Positions 8,156 to 18,247 of a stretch of DNA of 44,624 nucleotides are shown here, in pieces. Position numbers and translations under genes: made by a program. The stretch comes from DATCVR01 sp036566745. Lineage in GTDB: Bacteria > Actinomycetota > Actinomycetes > Jiangellales > Jiangellaceae. Where the stretch lies: assembly GCA_036566745.1 (NCBI GenBank), contig DATCVR010000288.1, positions 1 to 44,624 of the forward strand, read 5' to 3'. Under the pieces are notes generated by a model, which saw only the letters and a program-made list of their open reading frames with translations, did no database searches and was not told the origin of the DNA. Each line of letters opens with the position of its first letter. The first letter of the stretch is position 1.

Positions 8156-8941
8156 TCAGACGATGTCGATGAGGTCCGCCACCGAGTCGACCACGTGGTT
8201 GGGGCGGTACGGGAAGCGCTCGATGTCCTCGCGGCTCGTCGAGCCGGTCAGCACCAGCCAGGTCGACAGGCCGGCCTCGATGCCGGCCACGACGTCGGTG
8301 TCCATCCGGTCGCCCACCATGGCGGTGGTCTCGGAGTGGGCATCGATGCGGTTGAGGGCGCTGCGGAACATCATCGGGTTCGGCTTGCCGATGTAGTAGG
8401 GCTCGCGCCCGGTGGCCCGGCTGATCAACGCCGCCACGGCCCCGGTGGCCGGCAGCGGGCCTTCGGTGGACGGCCCGGTGGAGTCCGGGTTGGTGGCGAT
8501 GAACCTGGCACCCGCACCGATGAGCCGGATGGCGCGGGTGATCGCCTCGAACGAGTACGTGCGGGTCTCGCCGAGGATGACGTAGTCGGGGTCGGTGTCG
8601 GTGAGGACGTAGCCCACCTCGTGCAGCGCCGTGGTCAACCCGGCCTCGCCGATGACGTATGCCGTGCCCTGGGGCGCCTGGTCGTCGAGGAACTGGGCGG
8701 TGGCCAGGGCGGAGGTCCAGATGGCCTCCTCGGGGACGTGGAGGCCGGAGATGGCGAGCCGGGCGGCGAGATCGCGTGGAGTGAAGATCGAGTTGTTCGT
8801 CAGGACGAGGAAGCGCCGCTCGCGATCGACGAGCCGCTGCAGGAACTCGCCGGCTCCCGGGATCGAGCTGCCCTCGTGCACCAGCACGCCGTCCATGTCG
8901 GTCAGCCAGCACTCGATCTCGCGGTCGCTCACCTCGACCAC
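8156..8941 (-). CDS. HAD-IIA family hydrolase (NagD-like sugar phosphatase)
   Basis: This 261-residue cytoplasmic phosphatase has all four HAD motifs: the nucleophile and acid DMDGV at Asp15 and Asp17, TNNS near residue 48, a lysine in YIGKPNP, and the GDRMDTD magnesium site. The cap between motifs II and III is of C2a type, as in NagD and 4-nitrophenylphosphatase-like enzymes. The natural substrate is probably a small phosphorylated sugar or nucleotide and cannot be fixed from sequence. It is the last gene of a minus-strand group with the TPR gene (45 nt upstream) and an SDR gene. Confidence 0.92.
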   Translation of the reverse strand: MVEVSDREIECWLTDMDGVLVHEGSSIPGAGEFLQRLVDRERRFLVLTNNSIFTPRDLAARLAISGLHVPEEAIWTSALATAQFLDDQAPQGTAYVIGEAGLTTALHEVGYVLTDTDPDYVILGETRTYSFEAITRAIRLIGAGARFIATNPDSTGPSTEGPLPATGAVAALISRATGREPYYIGKPNPMMFRSALNRIDAHSETTAMVGDRMDTDVVAGIEAGLSTWLVLTGSTSREDIERFPYRPNHVVDSVADLIDIV

Positions 8942-8986
8942 TCTAGGGCAGCGGATCGGCGTCGATCGGGACCTCCGCCGCCCCGG

Positions 8987-9346
8987 TCATCTCTCGCGGC
9001 GCTCGAGCCGCTCCAGCGCGACGCGGTACTCCTCGCGCGGATCCATGGCCACCGCGATCCGGTAGCAGGTGGCCGCCTCGACCCGGCGGGCCTGGCGCTC
9101 GAGGGTGCGGCCCAGGGCGAAGCGCGCGTAGGCGTCGGTGGGGTCACGCTCGACCAGCTCACCGAACGCCTCCTCGGCGCGGCGCAGCTGGGCGGTCCGG
9201 AAGTACGCCCGCCCGGCCAGTTCGAGCACCGACTTGGCCGGCTCCTCGTGATCGAGCAAGGGCGCGAGGGCGCGGGTGGCTCCCAGAGCGTCGCCGGCCT
9301 CGAAGAGGACGGCGGCGGCACGGTAGGTCTCGAGCGCATCGGTCAT
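8987..9346 (-). CDS. Tetratricopeptide-repeat protein
   Basis: This 119-residue all-helical protein contains about three TPR units, seen in the alternating pattern ALETYRAAAVLFEAGD, AKSVLELAGRAYFRTAQ and AYARFALGRTLERQAR. TPR proteins are protein-binding scaffolds. Actinobacteria often carry such a single-domain TPR protein near a HAD-IIA gene, as here, but the partner is unknown. The ATG at 9346 follows GGAGG, so the longer frame to 9424 is not used. No signal peptide or membrane helix is present. Confidence 0.85.
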   Translation of the reverse strand: MTDALETYRAAAVLFEAGDALGATRALAPLLDHEEPAKSVLELAGRAYFRTAQLRRAEEAFGELVERDPTDAYARFALGRTLERQARRVEAATCYRIAVAMDPREEYRVALERLERRER

Positions 9347-9398
9347 GTCGCCTCCACGGTGGGCGGATGGGCGGGTCGGACGGTCGGCTGGTCGAGGG

Positions 9399-10151
9399 TC
9401 AGAGCTGTCGGCGCAACTCACCACGATGGAGCTTGTGGGGAGCCGCCTGGACCAGGGGTTTGATCACCAGTTGGTCGACGTTGACGTGCGGTGGCCGGGT
9501 CACTGCCCAGGCGATCGCGTCGGCGATGTCGTCAGCGGTCAGGGGCGCGACCACGCCGTCGTAGACCTGGGCGGCACGCTCGGCGTCGCCACCGAAGCGG
9601 ACCAGGCTGAACTCCTCGGTGTGGACCATGCCCGGCGCGATCTCGGTGACCCGCACCGGCAGGCCGTTGAGCTCGAGCCGCAGCGCCTCGGTGACGGCCA
9701 CCTGGGCATGCTTGGCGGCGTTGTAGCCGGCACCGCCCTCGTACACGACGTGGCCGGCGATCGAGGTGATCATGACCACATGGCCGCCGTCACCCTCGAT
9801 CAGCTGGGGAAGCAACGCCTGCGTGACGCGCATGGATCCCAGCACGTTGACGTCGAACATTCGCTGCCAGTCGTGGACGTCGGCGTCGGCGATCGGCCCG
9901 AACCCCAGGGCGCCGCCGGCGTTGTTGACCACGACGTCGACCGAGTCGAGGTCAGCCGCGAGCTCGGCCACGGAGGCGTCGGAGGTGACGTCGAGGGTGA
10001 CCGGGCGAGCGCCGATCTCGTTAGCGAGAGCGTCGAGCCGATCGCGGCGCCGAGCTGCCACGACGACCTCGAAACCCTCGGCCACCAGCCGACGGGCCGT
10101 GGCCTCGCCGATGCCGCTGCTGGCGCCCGTCACGAGCGCGGTCTTCGCCAT
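9399..10151 (-). CDS. Short-chain dehydrogenase/reductase (SDR)
   Basis: This classical SDR of 250 residues has the NAD(P)-binding TGASSGIG at 8-15, NNAG at 76-79, the catalytic Ser130, and Tyr143 with Lys147 in YNAAK. The basic cluster AARRRDRL after strand 2 suggests NADPH preference. The sequence resembles the YdfG/3-hydroxy-acid dehydrogenase group, so serine or 3-hydroxypropionate-type substrates are possible. A GTG two codons earlier (10157) is an alternative start; neither has a clear ribosome site. It precedes the TPR gene on the same strand with a 52-nt gap and is divergent from a small lipoprotein gene. Confidence 0.88.
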   Translation of the reverse strand: MAKTALVTGASSGIGEATARRLVAEGFEVVVAARRRDRLDALANEIGARPVTLDVTSDASVAELAADLDSVDVVVNNAGGALGFGPIADADVHDWQRMFDVNVLGSMRVTQALLPQLIEGDGGHVVMITSIAGHVVYEGGAGYNAAKHAQVAVTEALRLELNGLPVRVTEIAPGMVHTEEFSLVRFGGDAERAAQVYDGVVAPLTADDIADAIAWAVTRPPHVNVDQLVIKPLVQAAPHKLHRGELRRQL

Positions 10152-10358
10152 CGCCACATCGTCTCAAACCCGGCGCCGCGCTCGCGGCGTTGTCCACGCG
10201 CGGGTGGCGGTCGGGAAGCAGACGGAGGGCGCTGGCCTGTCACAACAGAGGCTCCTGCGAGGCTTTCGTCGGTGCAGGCCTGACGGAGCGTCCTTCCGCG
10301 GCGCGCGTGCGATATGGTCTCACGCGGTCTGAACCCAACGACAACCCAAGGATCTTTC

Positions 10359-10727
10359 ATGACTCGTCTGAAGACGCTGAGCGCCGCCCTGGGCGCTGGC
10401 GTGCTCGCCCTCTCGCTCACCGCCTGTGGTGGCGGCAGCGACTACTGCGACCTCCTCAAGAGCGCTGACGAGGAGTTCGGCTCGATCTCGCCGGACGCCT
10501 CCGACTCCGAGACCATGGACGCCATGGTGGGCAAGATGGAGGAGATCGCCGACGCCGCTCCGAGCGAGGTCAGCGAGGACTGGCAGTCCCTGGCCGACGC
10601 GTTCAAGGCGCTCGCCGAGGCTGGCGACGACCCCAGCTCCATCGACCCGGAGGCCTTCGGCGACCTGGACGCCGCCTCCACCAACGTCTCCGAGCACGCC
10701 AAGTCGGAGTGCGATATCGAGATGTGA
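10359..10727 (+). CDS. Small lipoprotein of unknown function
   Basis: This 122-residue protein has a lipoprotein signal: basic MTRLK, a hydrophobic segment, and the lipobox LTAC with acylated Cys23, followed by GGGSD. The mature region is acidic and mostly helical, with two further cysteines (YCDLL near the start, SECDIEM at the end) that may form a disulfide outside the membrane. I recognise no named domain; similar short acidic lipoproteins are common in Nocardioidaceae. AAGGAT lies 5 nt before the ATG. A strong terminator follows the stop, so it is probably transcribed alone. Confidence 0.82.
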   Translation: MTRLKTLSAALGAGVLALSLTACGGGSDYCDLLKSADEEFGSISPDASDSETMDAMVGKMEEIADAAPSEVSEDWQSLADAFKALAEAGDDPSSIDPEAFGDLDAASTNVSEHAKSECDIEM

Positions 10728-10745
10728 GTCGCGTCACCGACTCGT

Positions 10746-10783
10746 CGTCGGGGCGTCATGGGATCTCCCATGGCGCCCCGACG
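10746..10783 (+). terminator. Hairpin terminator after the small lipoprotein gene
   Basis: A 17-bp stem with one G-T pair joins CGTCGGGGCG (10746-10755) and CATGGG to their complements ending at 10783, with an ATCT loop. It begins 18 nt after the stop codon and is followed by a short T-containing stretch (TCATTCT). Confidence 0.85.
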
Positions 10784-10839
10784 TCATTCTCGGCCCGGAC
10801 GTCCTCCGACGTCGGGCCGGAACCTCGTCGGACACACAG

Positions 10840-10877
10840 ACGGCGCGGCTCCATCCGCAGGGATGGAGCCGCGCCGT
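10840..10877 (-). terminator. Hairpin terminator after clpC
   Basis: A perfect 17-bp stem (ACGGCGCGGCTCCATCC with its complement) closes a GCAG loop. It starts 21 nt beyond the clpC stop on the minus strand and separates clpC from the convergent lipoprotein gene and its own terminator. Confidence 0.85.
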
Positions 10878-10898
10878 CGTGTCTGAGGCTGTGCTGCC

Positions 10899-13436
<2,538 letters not shown>

Positions 13437-13813
13437 CAGGGGCGCTCCTTGCCGAACGGTCGGCGGCCGAGGTTTGTATCCTCGCCGAGGCCGTCATGGA
13501 CTCGTGAGGGGCGAACCCTCGGCTGACCGTTCGATGCTATCTCCGCTCGCCGACTCATCTCTTGTTTGTTCACCGAGGGATGAGACGCCGGTCGAAGGAT
13601 TCGTGCGGTGTGTGCCCGCAAGAACACCATGCCGGACCCTTCGTGTTCCAGCCACCCCCCGACGTGGGTGCCGCGTTCGCTGCTGGCCGAATCCCGGGGC
13701 GCGCTGGGGTGATTCCCGGCGTTGCCGGAGCCGATCGGACACGGTGGCGGACCGTCGCGCGTGCTCGCCTAGAGTGACGATCACCGTCCGCACCACGCAC
13801 CGAGCGAGGCCCT
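13437..13813. promoter_or_regulatory. clpC / lipoprotein divergent intergenic region
   Basis: These 377 nt hold no gene I can support. Toward clpC there is a GATACA hexamer on the minus strand (13480-13475) that could be a -10. It is bracketed by an imperfect inverted repeat: CGAACGGTC...GCCGAGG at 13453-13471 pairs with CCTCGGC..GACCGTTCG inside 13514-13533. At 13676-13691 TTCGC-N6-CCGAA is weakly similar to a ClgR box (one mismatch in the inner core), but it is about 240 nt from clpC. Toward the lipoprotein gene TAGAGT near 13771 could be a -10. All of these are weak inferences. Confidence 0.35.
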
Positions 13814-15214
13814 TTGCGCCGCACCCGGCACGCTGTCCGCCTGACCAGCGCGTTCGTGACCTTGTCCGTACTCGCCGCGTGCAGCACGGCCGCCCCCGAC
13901 CCCGAGCCGACTCCCCCGGAGCCCACCCAGACCGCGACGGCCACGGTCGACCCGTCGGTGGAGATGCCGGACAGCCCGGTAGGCGACCAGGCCCAGTGGG
14001 TGCTCGACCAGCTCGCGGCCGACGCCGGCCCCACCTCGGCCGAGACCGCCGCGCATTTCTCGGCGTCCTTCCTCGTCGAGGTGCCCGCAGCCCGGCTGAC
14101 CGTGGTGTTCGACGAGCTCAGGACGTCCGGGCCCTGGACCGCCGTGGACGTCGACGCCGTGGCCGACGACGCGGTGGTCCGCCTCCACGACGGGTCCGGC
14201 GAGCCCTGGCGGATGTCGGTCTCCGTCGACCCGGCGGGCGCGATCACCGCTCTGCTGGTCAAGCCGGACCTCGGCGGCGACCGCACGCCCGCGACCACCT
14301 GGGCCGAGGTCCACGAACAGCTCACCGCCCTCGATGCCGGGGTCAGCCTCCTGGCCGCTCGCGTCACGCCGGACGGGCAGTGCGAGCCGATCACCGCCAT
14401 CGACGCCGACGAGAGCCGCCCGATGGCGTCGATCTTCAAGCTCTACGTGCTCGGGGCGCTCGCCGACACCGTCGACCAGGGCTGGGCGCGCTGGTCGGAC
14501 CTGCTCACGGTCACCGACGACGTCCGCAGCCTGCCGTCGGGGCAGCTCCAGGACCAGCCCAACGGCACCCAGGTGTCGGTGTCGCAGACCGCCGCGGGCA
14601 TGATCGCCGTCAGCGACAACACCGCGGCCGACATGATCATGGCGCTGGTCGGCGAGCAGGCGGTCCAGGCCGCCATGGCCGAGATGGGCCACTCCGACCC
14701 GGGCAGCAACGACCCGTTCCTCACCACCCGGCAGTTCTTCACGATCGGCTGGGGCCCGGACAATCTCAGTGACGACTGGCGGCGCGCCGGCGCCGACGAG
14801 CGCCGGGCGATGGTCGAGGCGGTTCCCGCTGGGCCACTGGCCGTCACCGGCGGCGACGTCGACGGACCGGCCTGGCCGGCGGGCGTCGACTGGTTCGGCA
14901 CGGCCGAGGACATCTGCGCAGCTCAAGTGGCCCTCAACGACCGCCCGCTCGACGACCCCGACACCCAGATGCTGCGCACCATCCTCGGCCACAACCGCGG
15001 GATCACGATCGACGAGGCCACCTGGCCGTACGTGTCGTTCAAGGGCGGCAGCGCGCCCGGTGTGCTGTCGGGGTCGTGGTTCGGCGAACGCGCCGACGGC
15101 GAGCGGTTCTTCTTCGCGATGCAGGCCGCGGCGAAGGACGAGCAGGCGCTCGCCGCGCGCAGCGACTTCTTCGACCTCGCCGAGGACGCCTTCGCGCTGC
15201 TGGCCGGCGAGTGA
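13814..15214 (+). CDS. LpqF-like lipoprotein with class A beta-lactamase-type fold
   Basis: This 466-residue lipoprotein has the lipobox LAAC (Cys23). A Pro/Thr-rich linker is followed by an N-terminal domain at about 55-150 resembling that of ORF12 of the clavulanate cluster (SAETAAHFSASFLVEVPAARLTVVFDEL region). The C-terminal serine-hydrolase domain has SIFK at 206-209, SDN at 267-269 and a KGG triad (SFKGGSAPG) near residue 410. In Mycobacterium the comparable LpqF lies between mutY and clpC1, which matches this neighbourhood. A true beta-lactamase would usually have KTG or KSG. The function may be an esterase or cell-wall enzyme. The start is a TTG at 13814 with a weak GAG-containing ribosome site, and no better in-frame start precedes the signal peptide. 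Confidence 0.85.
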   Translation: MRRTRHAVRLTSAFVTLSVLAACSTAAPDPEPTPPEPTQTATATVDPSVEMPDSPVGDQAQWVLDQLAADAGPTSAETAAHFSASFLVEVPAARLTVVFDELRTSGPWTAVDVDAVADDAVVRLHDGSGEPWRMSVSVDPAGAITALLVKPDLGGDRTPATTWAEVHEQLTALDAGVSLLAARVTPDGQCEPITAIDADESRPMASIFKLYVLGALADTVDQGWARWSDLLTVTDDVRSLPSGQLQDQPNGTQVSVSQTAAGMIAVSDNTAADMIMALVGEQAVQAAMAEMGHSDPGSNDPFLTTRQFFTIGWGPDNLSDDWRRAGADERRAMVEAVPAGPLAVTGGDVDGPAWPAGVDWFGTAEDICAAQVALNDRPLDDPDTQMLRTILGHNRGITIDEATWPYVSFKGGSAPGVLSGSWFGERADGERFFFAMQAAAKDEQALAARSDFFDLAEDAFALLAGE

Positions 15215-15219
15215 TCAGC

Positions 15220-15549
15220 TCACCAGGGACCGTAGGGGCCTTCGTGGGCGCTGCTGCCACGACGGCCGCCCCCGATGGAGCGAACGGCGGGGCGCACGTC
15301 GATGAGGTAGACCGCGGCCGCCACCACGCCGATGAGGTTGAGGAACTGCAGCGGGTAGAGGATCACGACGTTCACCGCGAGGGCGACACCGAGGAAGATC
15401 AGCCAGAGGTTCTTCTTGAGCTTGCCCGCGGCCGGAAACGCGTCGGGGCGCATCCGGAGGGCGTCGACCAGGGCGAAGCCCTTGAGCCCCAGCGAGGCGA
15501 GCGTGAGCGCCCACAGGACGATGCTCTGGGTGATTCCGAAGATCTCCAC
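15220..15549 (-). CDS. DUF2516 family membrane protein
   Basis: This 109-residue protein has about three hydrophobic helices (near residues 5-28, 48-64 and 68-83) and a short basic C-terminal tail. It matches the DUF2516 pattern, with ALVDALRMRPDAFPAAGKL followed by KNLWLIFLG. The function is unknown. In mycobacteria a homologue (the Rv0476 type) follows hbhA, and the same order is seen here: XRE regulator, HbhA-like protein, DUF2516. It is convergent with the LpqF-like gene, with only 5 nt between the two stop codons. Confidence 0.85.
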   Translation of the reverse strand: MEIFGITQSIVLWALTLASLGLKGFALVDALRMRPDAFPAAGKLKKNLWLIFLGVALAVNVVILYPLQFLNLIGVVAAAVYLIDVRPAVRSIGGGRRGSSAHEGPYGPW

Positions 15550-15644
15550 TCGTCCACTGTACGCGGCGATCCGCGCCCCGATCGAGATCGTCGGTGCGGC
15601 CGGGCCGGCTGAGCGGCCCGGTCGCGCCGAAGGATCGCGGCGGG

Positions 15645-16160
15645 TCAGGCCGTCGGCTTGCCCTTGGCGGGCCCCTTGCGCTTGCCTGCGGCCGAGCTCG
15701 CGGCGGCGGTCTCGCCGAGGTCGTCGGCGACCTTGTCGGCGGCGTCGGCGAGGTCGTCGGCCGCGTCGGCGACCTTCGCTCGGAGCGCGGCCATGGTGGA
15801 GCCGACCGGGTCGCCGTGGTCGCGCCGGAGCCGGGCCACGACGCCCTCGCCGCGCACGGCCAGCTCGTCGTAGGTTCTGAACGCCTCACGCGAAGCCTGG
15901 GCGACCAGCTCGCGCACCCGGGTGGGGAGCTCGGAGGCCTTGGCCTGGGCGTCGTTGACGAAGCCCGGGATCTCCTCGCGCAGCGCCTTGGCCTCGGCCG
16001 GCAGGTGGTTGAAGCGCTCGCGCATCTCGGTCCGCAGCTTCTCGTCCCTGATGGCACCGGCGACCTTGGCCGGCAGCTCGCGCAGGGTCTCGACCGCGAC
16101 GTCGGCAGCGCCGGCGACGGCGTACAGGGTCTTGTTCTCCGGGGTGGTCTTCTCGGCCAT
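15645..16160 (-). CDS. Heparin-binding-haemagglutinin-like (HbhA-like) protein
   Basis: This 171-residue protein starts with a short hydrophobic patch (LYAVAGAADVAVETL) followed by a long amphipathic coiled coil (about 30-150) and a Lys/Ala/Pro-rich tail (AGKRKGPAKGKPTA). That layout is the one of mycobacterial HbhA, whose basic tail binds heparan sulfate; in environmental actinobacteria the role is more likely lipid or surface-structure related. The tail here is short, so adhesin activity should not be assumed. The ATG at 16160 has GAGAGG 8 nt upstream; the GTG at 16169 would lack spacing. It lies 5 nt after the XRE gene, in one operon. Confidence 0.8.
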   Translation of the reverse strand: MAEKTTPENKTLYAVAGAADVAVETLRELPAKVAGAIRDEKLRTEMRERFNHLPAEAKALREEIPGFVNDAQAKASELPTRVRELVAQASREAFRTYDELAVRGEGVVARLRRDHGDPVGSTMAALRAKVADAADDLADAADKVADDLGETAAASSAAGKRKGPAKGKPTA

Positions 16161-16165
16161 GGTGG

Positions 16166-16525
16166 TCACCTCTCGGGATGGTTGTGGCCCGACGATGCGC
16201 GCAGGGCCTCGTAGACGTCGAGCAACACGCGCTTCTGCTGCTCGTCCAGCGACGGATCTGCCCGGACGGCGTCGACGACACTGCGGTCGGACGAGGGTTC
16301 GTCGAGCAGCCCGGCGCGGACGTACAGCGCCTCGGAGGAGATCCGCAGCGCGTTGGCGAGCTGCTGGAGCACCTCGGCGGACGGCTTGCGCAGTCCGCGC
16401 TCGATCTGGCTCAGGTACGGATTGCTGACCCCGGCGAGGTCGGAGAGCTGACGCAACGAGAGCTGCGCGGAGCGACGTTGGTCGCGCAGGAACTCCCCGA
16501 GGGAACCGATGGTCGGCCTGGTCAT
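16166..16525 (-). CDS. XRE-family transcriptional regulator
   Basis: This 119-residue protein has an N-terminal helix-turn-helix at about residues 10-65: LGEFLRDQRRSAQLSLRQLSDLAGVSNPYLSQIERGLRKPS, a typical Cro/CI fold. A C-terminal helical part (about 85-115, SLDEQQKRVLLDVYEAL) is probably for dimerisation. It is equivalent in position to the regulator upstream of hbhA in mycobacteria and is co-transcribed with the HbhA-like gene. Two direct TGCAAGCA repeats lie just upstream of its start, overlapping the putative promoter, so autoregulation is likely. No obvious effector-binding domain is present. Confidence 0.9.
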   Translation of the reverse strand: MTRPTIGSLGEFLRDQRRSAQLSLRQLSDLAGVSNPYLSQIERGLRKPSAEVLQQLANALRISSEALYVRAGLLDEPSSDRSVVDAVRADPSLDEQQKRVLLDVYEALRASSGHNHPER

Positions 16526-16546
16526 GCGACCAGTGTAGCTAACTAT

Positions 16547-16565
16547 TGCAAGCAGTGTGCAAGCA
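16547..16565 (-). promoter_or_regulatory. Putative operator of the XRE/HbhA-like operon
   Basis: TGCAAGCA occurs at 16547-16554 and again at 16558-16565, exactly 11 nt (one helical turn) apart. On the minus strand the distal copy overlaps a CTTGCA -35-like hexamer, which is 16 nt from TAGCTA (16541-16536) as a possible -10. This would give a nearly leaderless transcript for the ATG at 16525. Confidence 0.5.
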
Positions 16566-16582
16566 GGCGGCGCGCGGCTCCG

Positions 16583-17971
16583 TCACTCGGCGGCGGCCGT
16601 CCCCGGGACCACCGGCAGACCCTCGTCGAGCTCGGTCAGGACCAGCAGGACCAGCGCCGACGTCCATGCCAGCGGCGCCACGGAGGCCGGCTTCGGCTCG
16701 GAGTCGACCTTCTCGGGCAGCGCGCCGAGGTCGGTGCGGTGCTCGTCGAGGAAGGTCAGGAGGCGTTCGGCCTCGTCGTCGGCGCCGAGGCCGGCGAAGG
16801 CGAGCGCCAGCATCGCGGTCTCGGGCGTCCAGGCGACGTCGACGTCCTTGAGCCAGTTCTCGCCCGGCCGGTGTCCGCCGCTGGGGACCCGGAGCACCCG
16901 CTCGGTCTCGGTCACGGCGTCGGCGACCTCGTCGGAGGGCGCCGCGAACGGCGGGGCCAGGAAGGACACCGCGGCGTCGTGCCCGCCGTCGGGGGCGTAG
17001 CGCGGGAATCCGCGGCTGCCGAACTCACGCTCGATCGCGGCGTCGACCCGCTCGGCCGCCTCCGACCATGCCGTGGGGTCGACTCCGAGCTGCGGCGCCA
17101 GCGCGATGGCCGCGCGCAGGCCGAGCGACACCGGCGCGATGACCCCGAGCGCCAGCTCGCTCTCCTTGCGCTCCCAGTAGTCCGACGACGGCGCCGGCAG
17201 GCCGTCCTCGCCGGCCGAGGCGGCCAGGGCGTCGGCCGAGGCGATGACCGCCGGGCGCATCATCTCGATCACGTCCGCGACCCGCTGCGGGTCCGTGGTG
17301 GACTGGGCGAACGTCCACACCGCCCAGGGGACCCAGCCGGCGCCGTCGAACTGGCGGTGGCGCTGGTCGGGGGCGCGGCCCGAGCCGTCGGAGAGGTAGC
17401 GCGCCTCCCAGCGGCCGTTGTCGGGCGCGACGCGGGCCAGGAAGCCCAGCACGTCCTCGGCCTCGTCGGGATGCCCCGTGACGGCGTACGCGGCCACCAC
17501 GAAGGACGCGTCACGCGGCCAGACGTGCCGCCAGGCGGTGACCGGCGAGGCCATCACGGCGCCGGTGTCGGCGGTGAGGACGCGCAGGTCGAGTAGGGCA
17601 CGCTCGCTCATCTCGGCGAACTGGCCGCCGGCGCCGGGGAGCTTCCCGGCCGCGAGCCAGGCGCGCTGTTCGTCGACCATCGCCTGAACGGCCGGGTCGT
17701 CGAGGTCCGCCGACTCGAGAACGCTGGTGCCCGGGACGTAGCTCTCGTCGTTGTCGATCGGGATGGTGGTGAGGGTGCCGTCGACCTCGACGCGGCGCTT
17801 GTTGTCGACCAGCACGGCCACCGGCGACCCGTCGGGGTCGACCGTGACGCCATGCGCGCGCAGCGGGAGCACGGTGGGGAGCTTCGGCATCGAGGCCAGC
17901 CCTCCTACCGCGACCACCACGGCCAGTACCGGCATACCGATGCGCCACCACTGGCGAGGAGATCTGGACAC
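16583..17971 (-). CDS. Glycoside hydrolase family 15-like protein (glucoamylase/trehalase-like), membrane anchored
   Basis: The product has about 462 residues, an N-terminal basic segment and one membrane helix or uncleaved signal (WRIGMPVLAVVVAVGGLAS). The (alpha/alpha)6-barrel catalytic region shows HVWPRDASFVVAAYAVTGH, FDGAGWVPWAVW, SSDYWERKESE and DVDVAWTPETAMLALAFAG, which are GH15-type motifs. Acidic residues in YWERKESE may include the catalytic acid. The substrate could be an alpha-glucan or trehalose; this divergent secreted clade is not well characterised. The start is uncertain: GTG at 17971 and TTG at 17974 or 17977 are in frame, and none has a clear ribosome site. The stop lies only 18 nt before the XRE operator. 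Confidence 0.75.
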   Translation of the reverse strand: MSRSPRQWWRIGMPVLAVVVAVGGLASMPKLPTVLPLRAHGVTVDPDGSPVAVLVDNKRRVEVDGTLTTIPIDNDESYVPGTSVLESADLDDPAVQAMVDEQRAWLAAGKLPGAGGQFAEMSERALLDLRVLTADTGAVMASPVTAWRHVWPRDASFVVAAYAVTGHPDEAEDVLGFLARVAPDNGRWEARYLSDGSGRAPDQRHRQFDGAGWVPWAVWTFAQSTTDPQRVADVIEMMRPAVIASADALAASAGEDGLPAPSSDYWERKESELALGVIAPVSLGLRAAIALAPQLGVDPTAWSEAAERVDAAIEREFGSRGFPRYAPDGGHDAAVSFLAPPFAAPSDEVADAVTETERVLRVPSGGHRPGENWLKDVDVAWTPETAMLALAFAGLGADDEAERLLTFLDEHRTDLGALPEKVDSEPKPASVAPLAWTSALVLLVLTELDEGLPVVPGTAAAE

Positions 17972-18124
17972 CAACAAAGCGTACGGGCGAAGCTTACGAA
18001 ACCGTTCATCGACCGCTCGTCCGCGAGACGCCGGATGTTCGCCGGTCGCGAGGTTTGGCTAGGCGATCCCGGGGTCCGTACGCGCTGGGAGCGCGAAGTC
18101 TCGCGTGACGATCTCTCCCGGCCC

Positions 18125-18191
18125 GTCGCGGTGATCGCCGTGGGGACGACGCAGCCACGAGCTGCTGTCGGCCCACGGCGATCTTCACGAC
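18125..18191 (-). terminator. Hairpin downstream of asparaginase
   Basis: GATCGCCGTGGG (18133-18144) pairs perfectly with CCCACGGCGATC (18172-18183), extended by GTCG with CGAC at the outer ends. A small inner CAGC/GCTG stem is also possible. It lies 57 nt beyond the asparaginase stop. Its outer GTGATCGCCG...CGGCGATCTTCAC vaguely resembles the palindromic element family. Confidence 0.5.
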
Positions 18192-18247
18192 CAGCCGCGA
18201 TCTGCCTGACGCCCCCACCCGATCTCGGTGGACGGCCGCGGGCAGCG

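Noticed and set aside
13676..13691. A ClgR-box-like sequence as the controller of clpC
   Set aside because: The inner core has GCC instead of GCG, and the site is about 240 nt from the clpC start. I keep it only as a weak remark within the intergenic entry.
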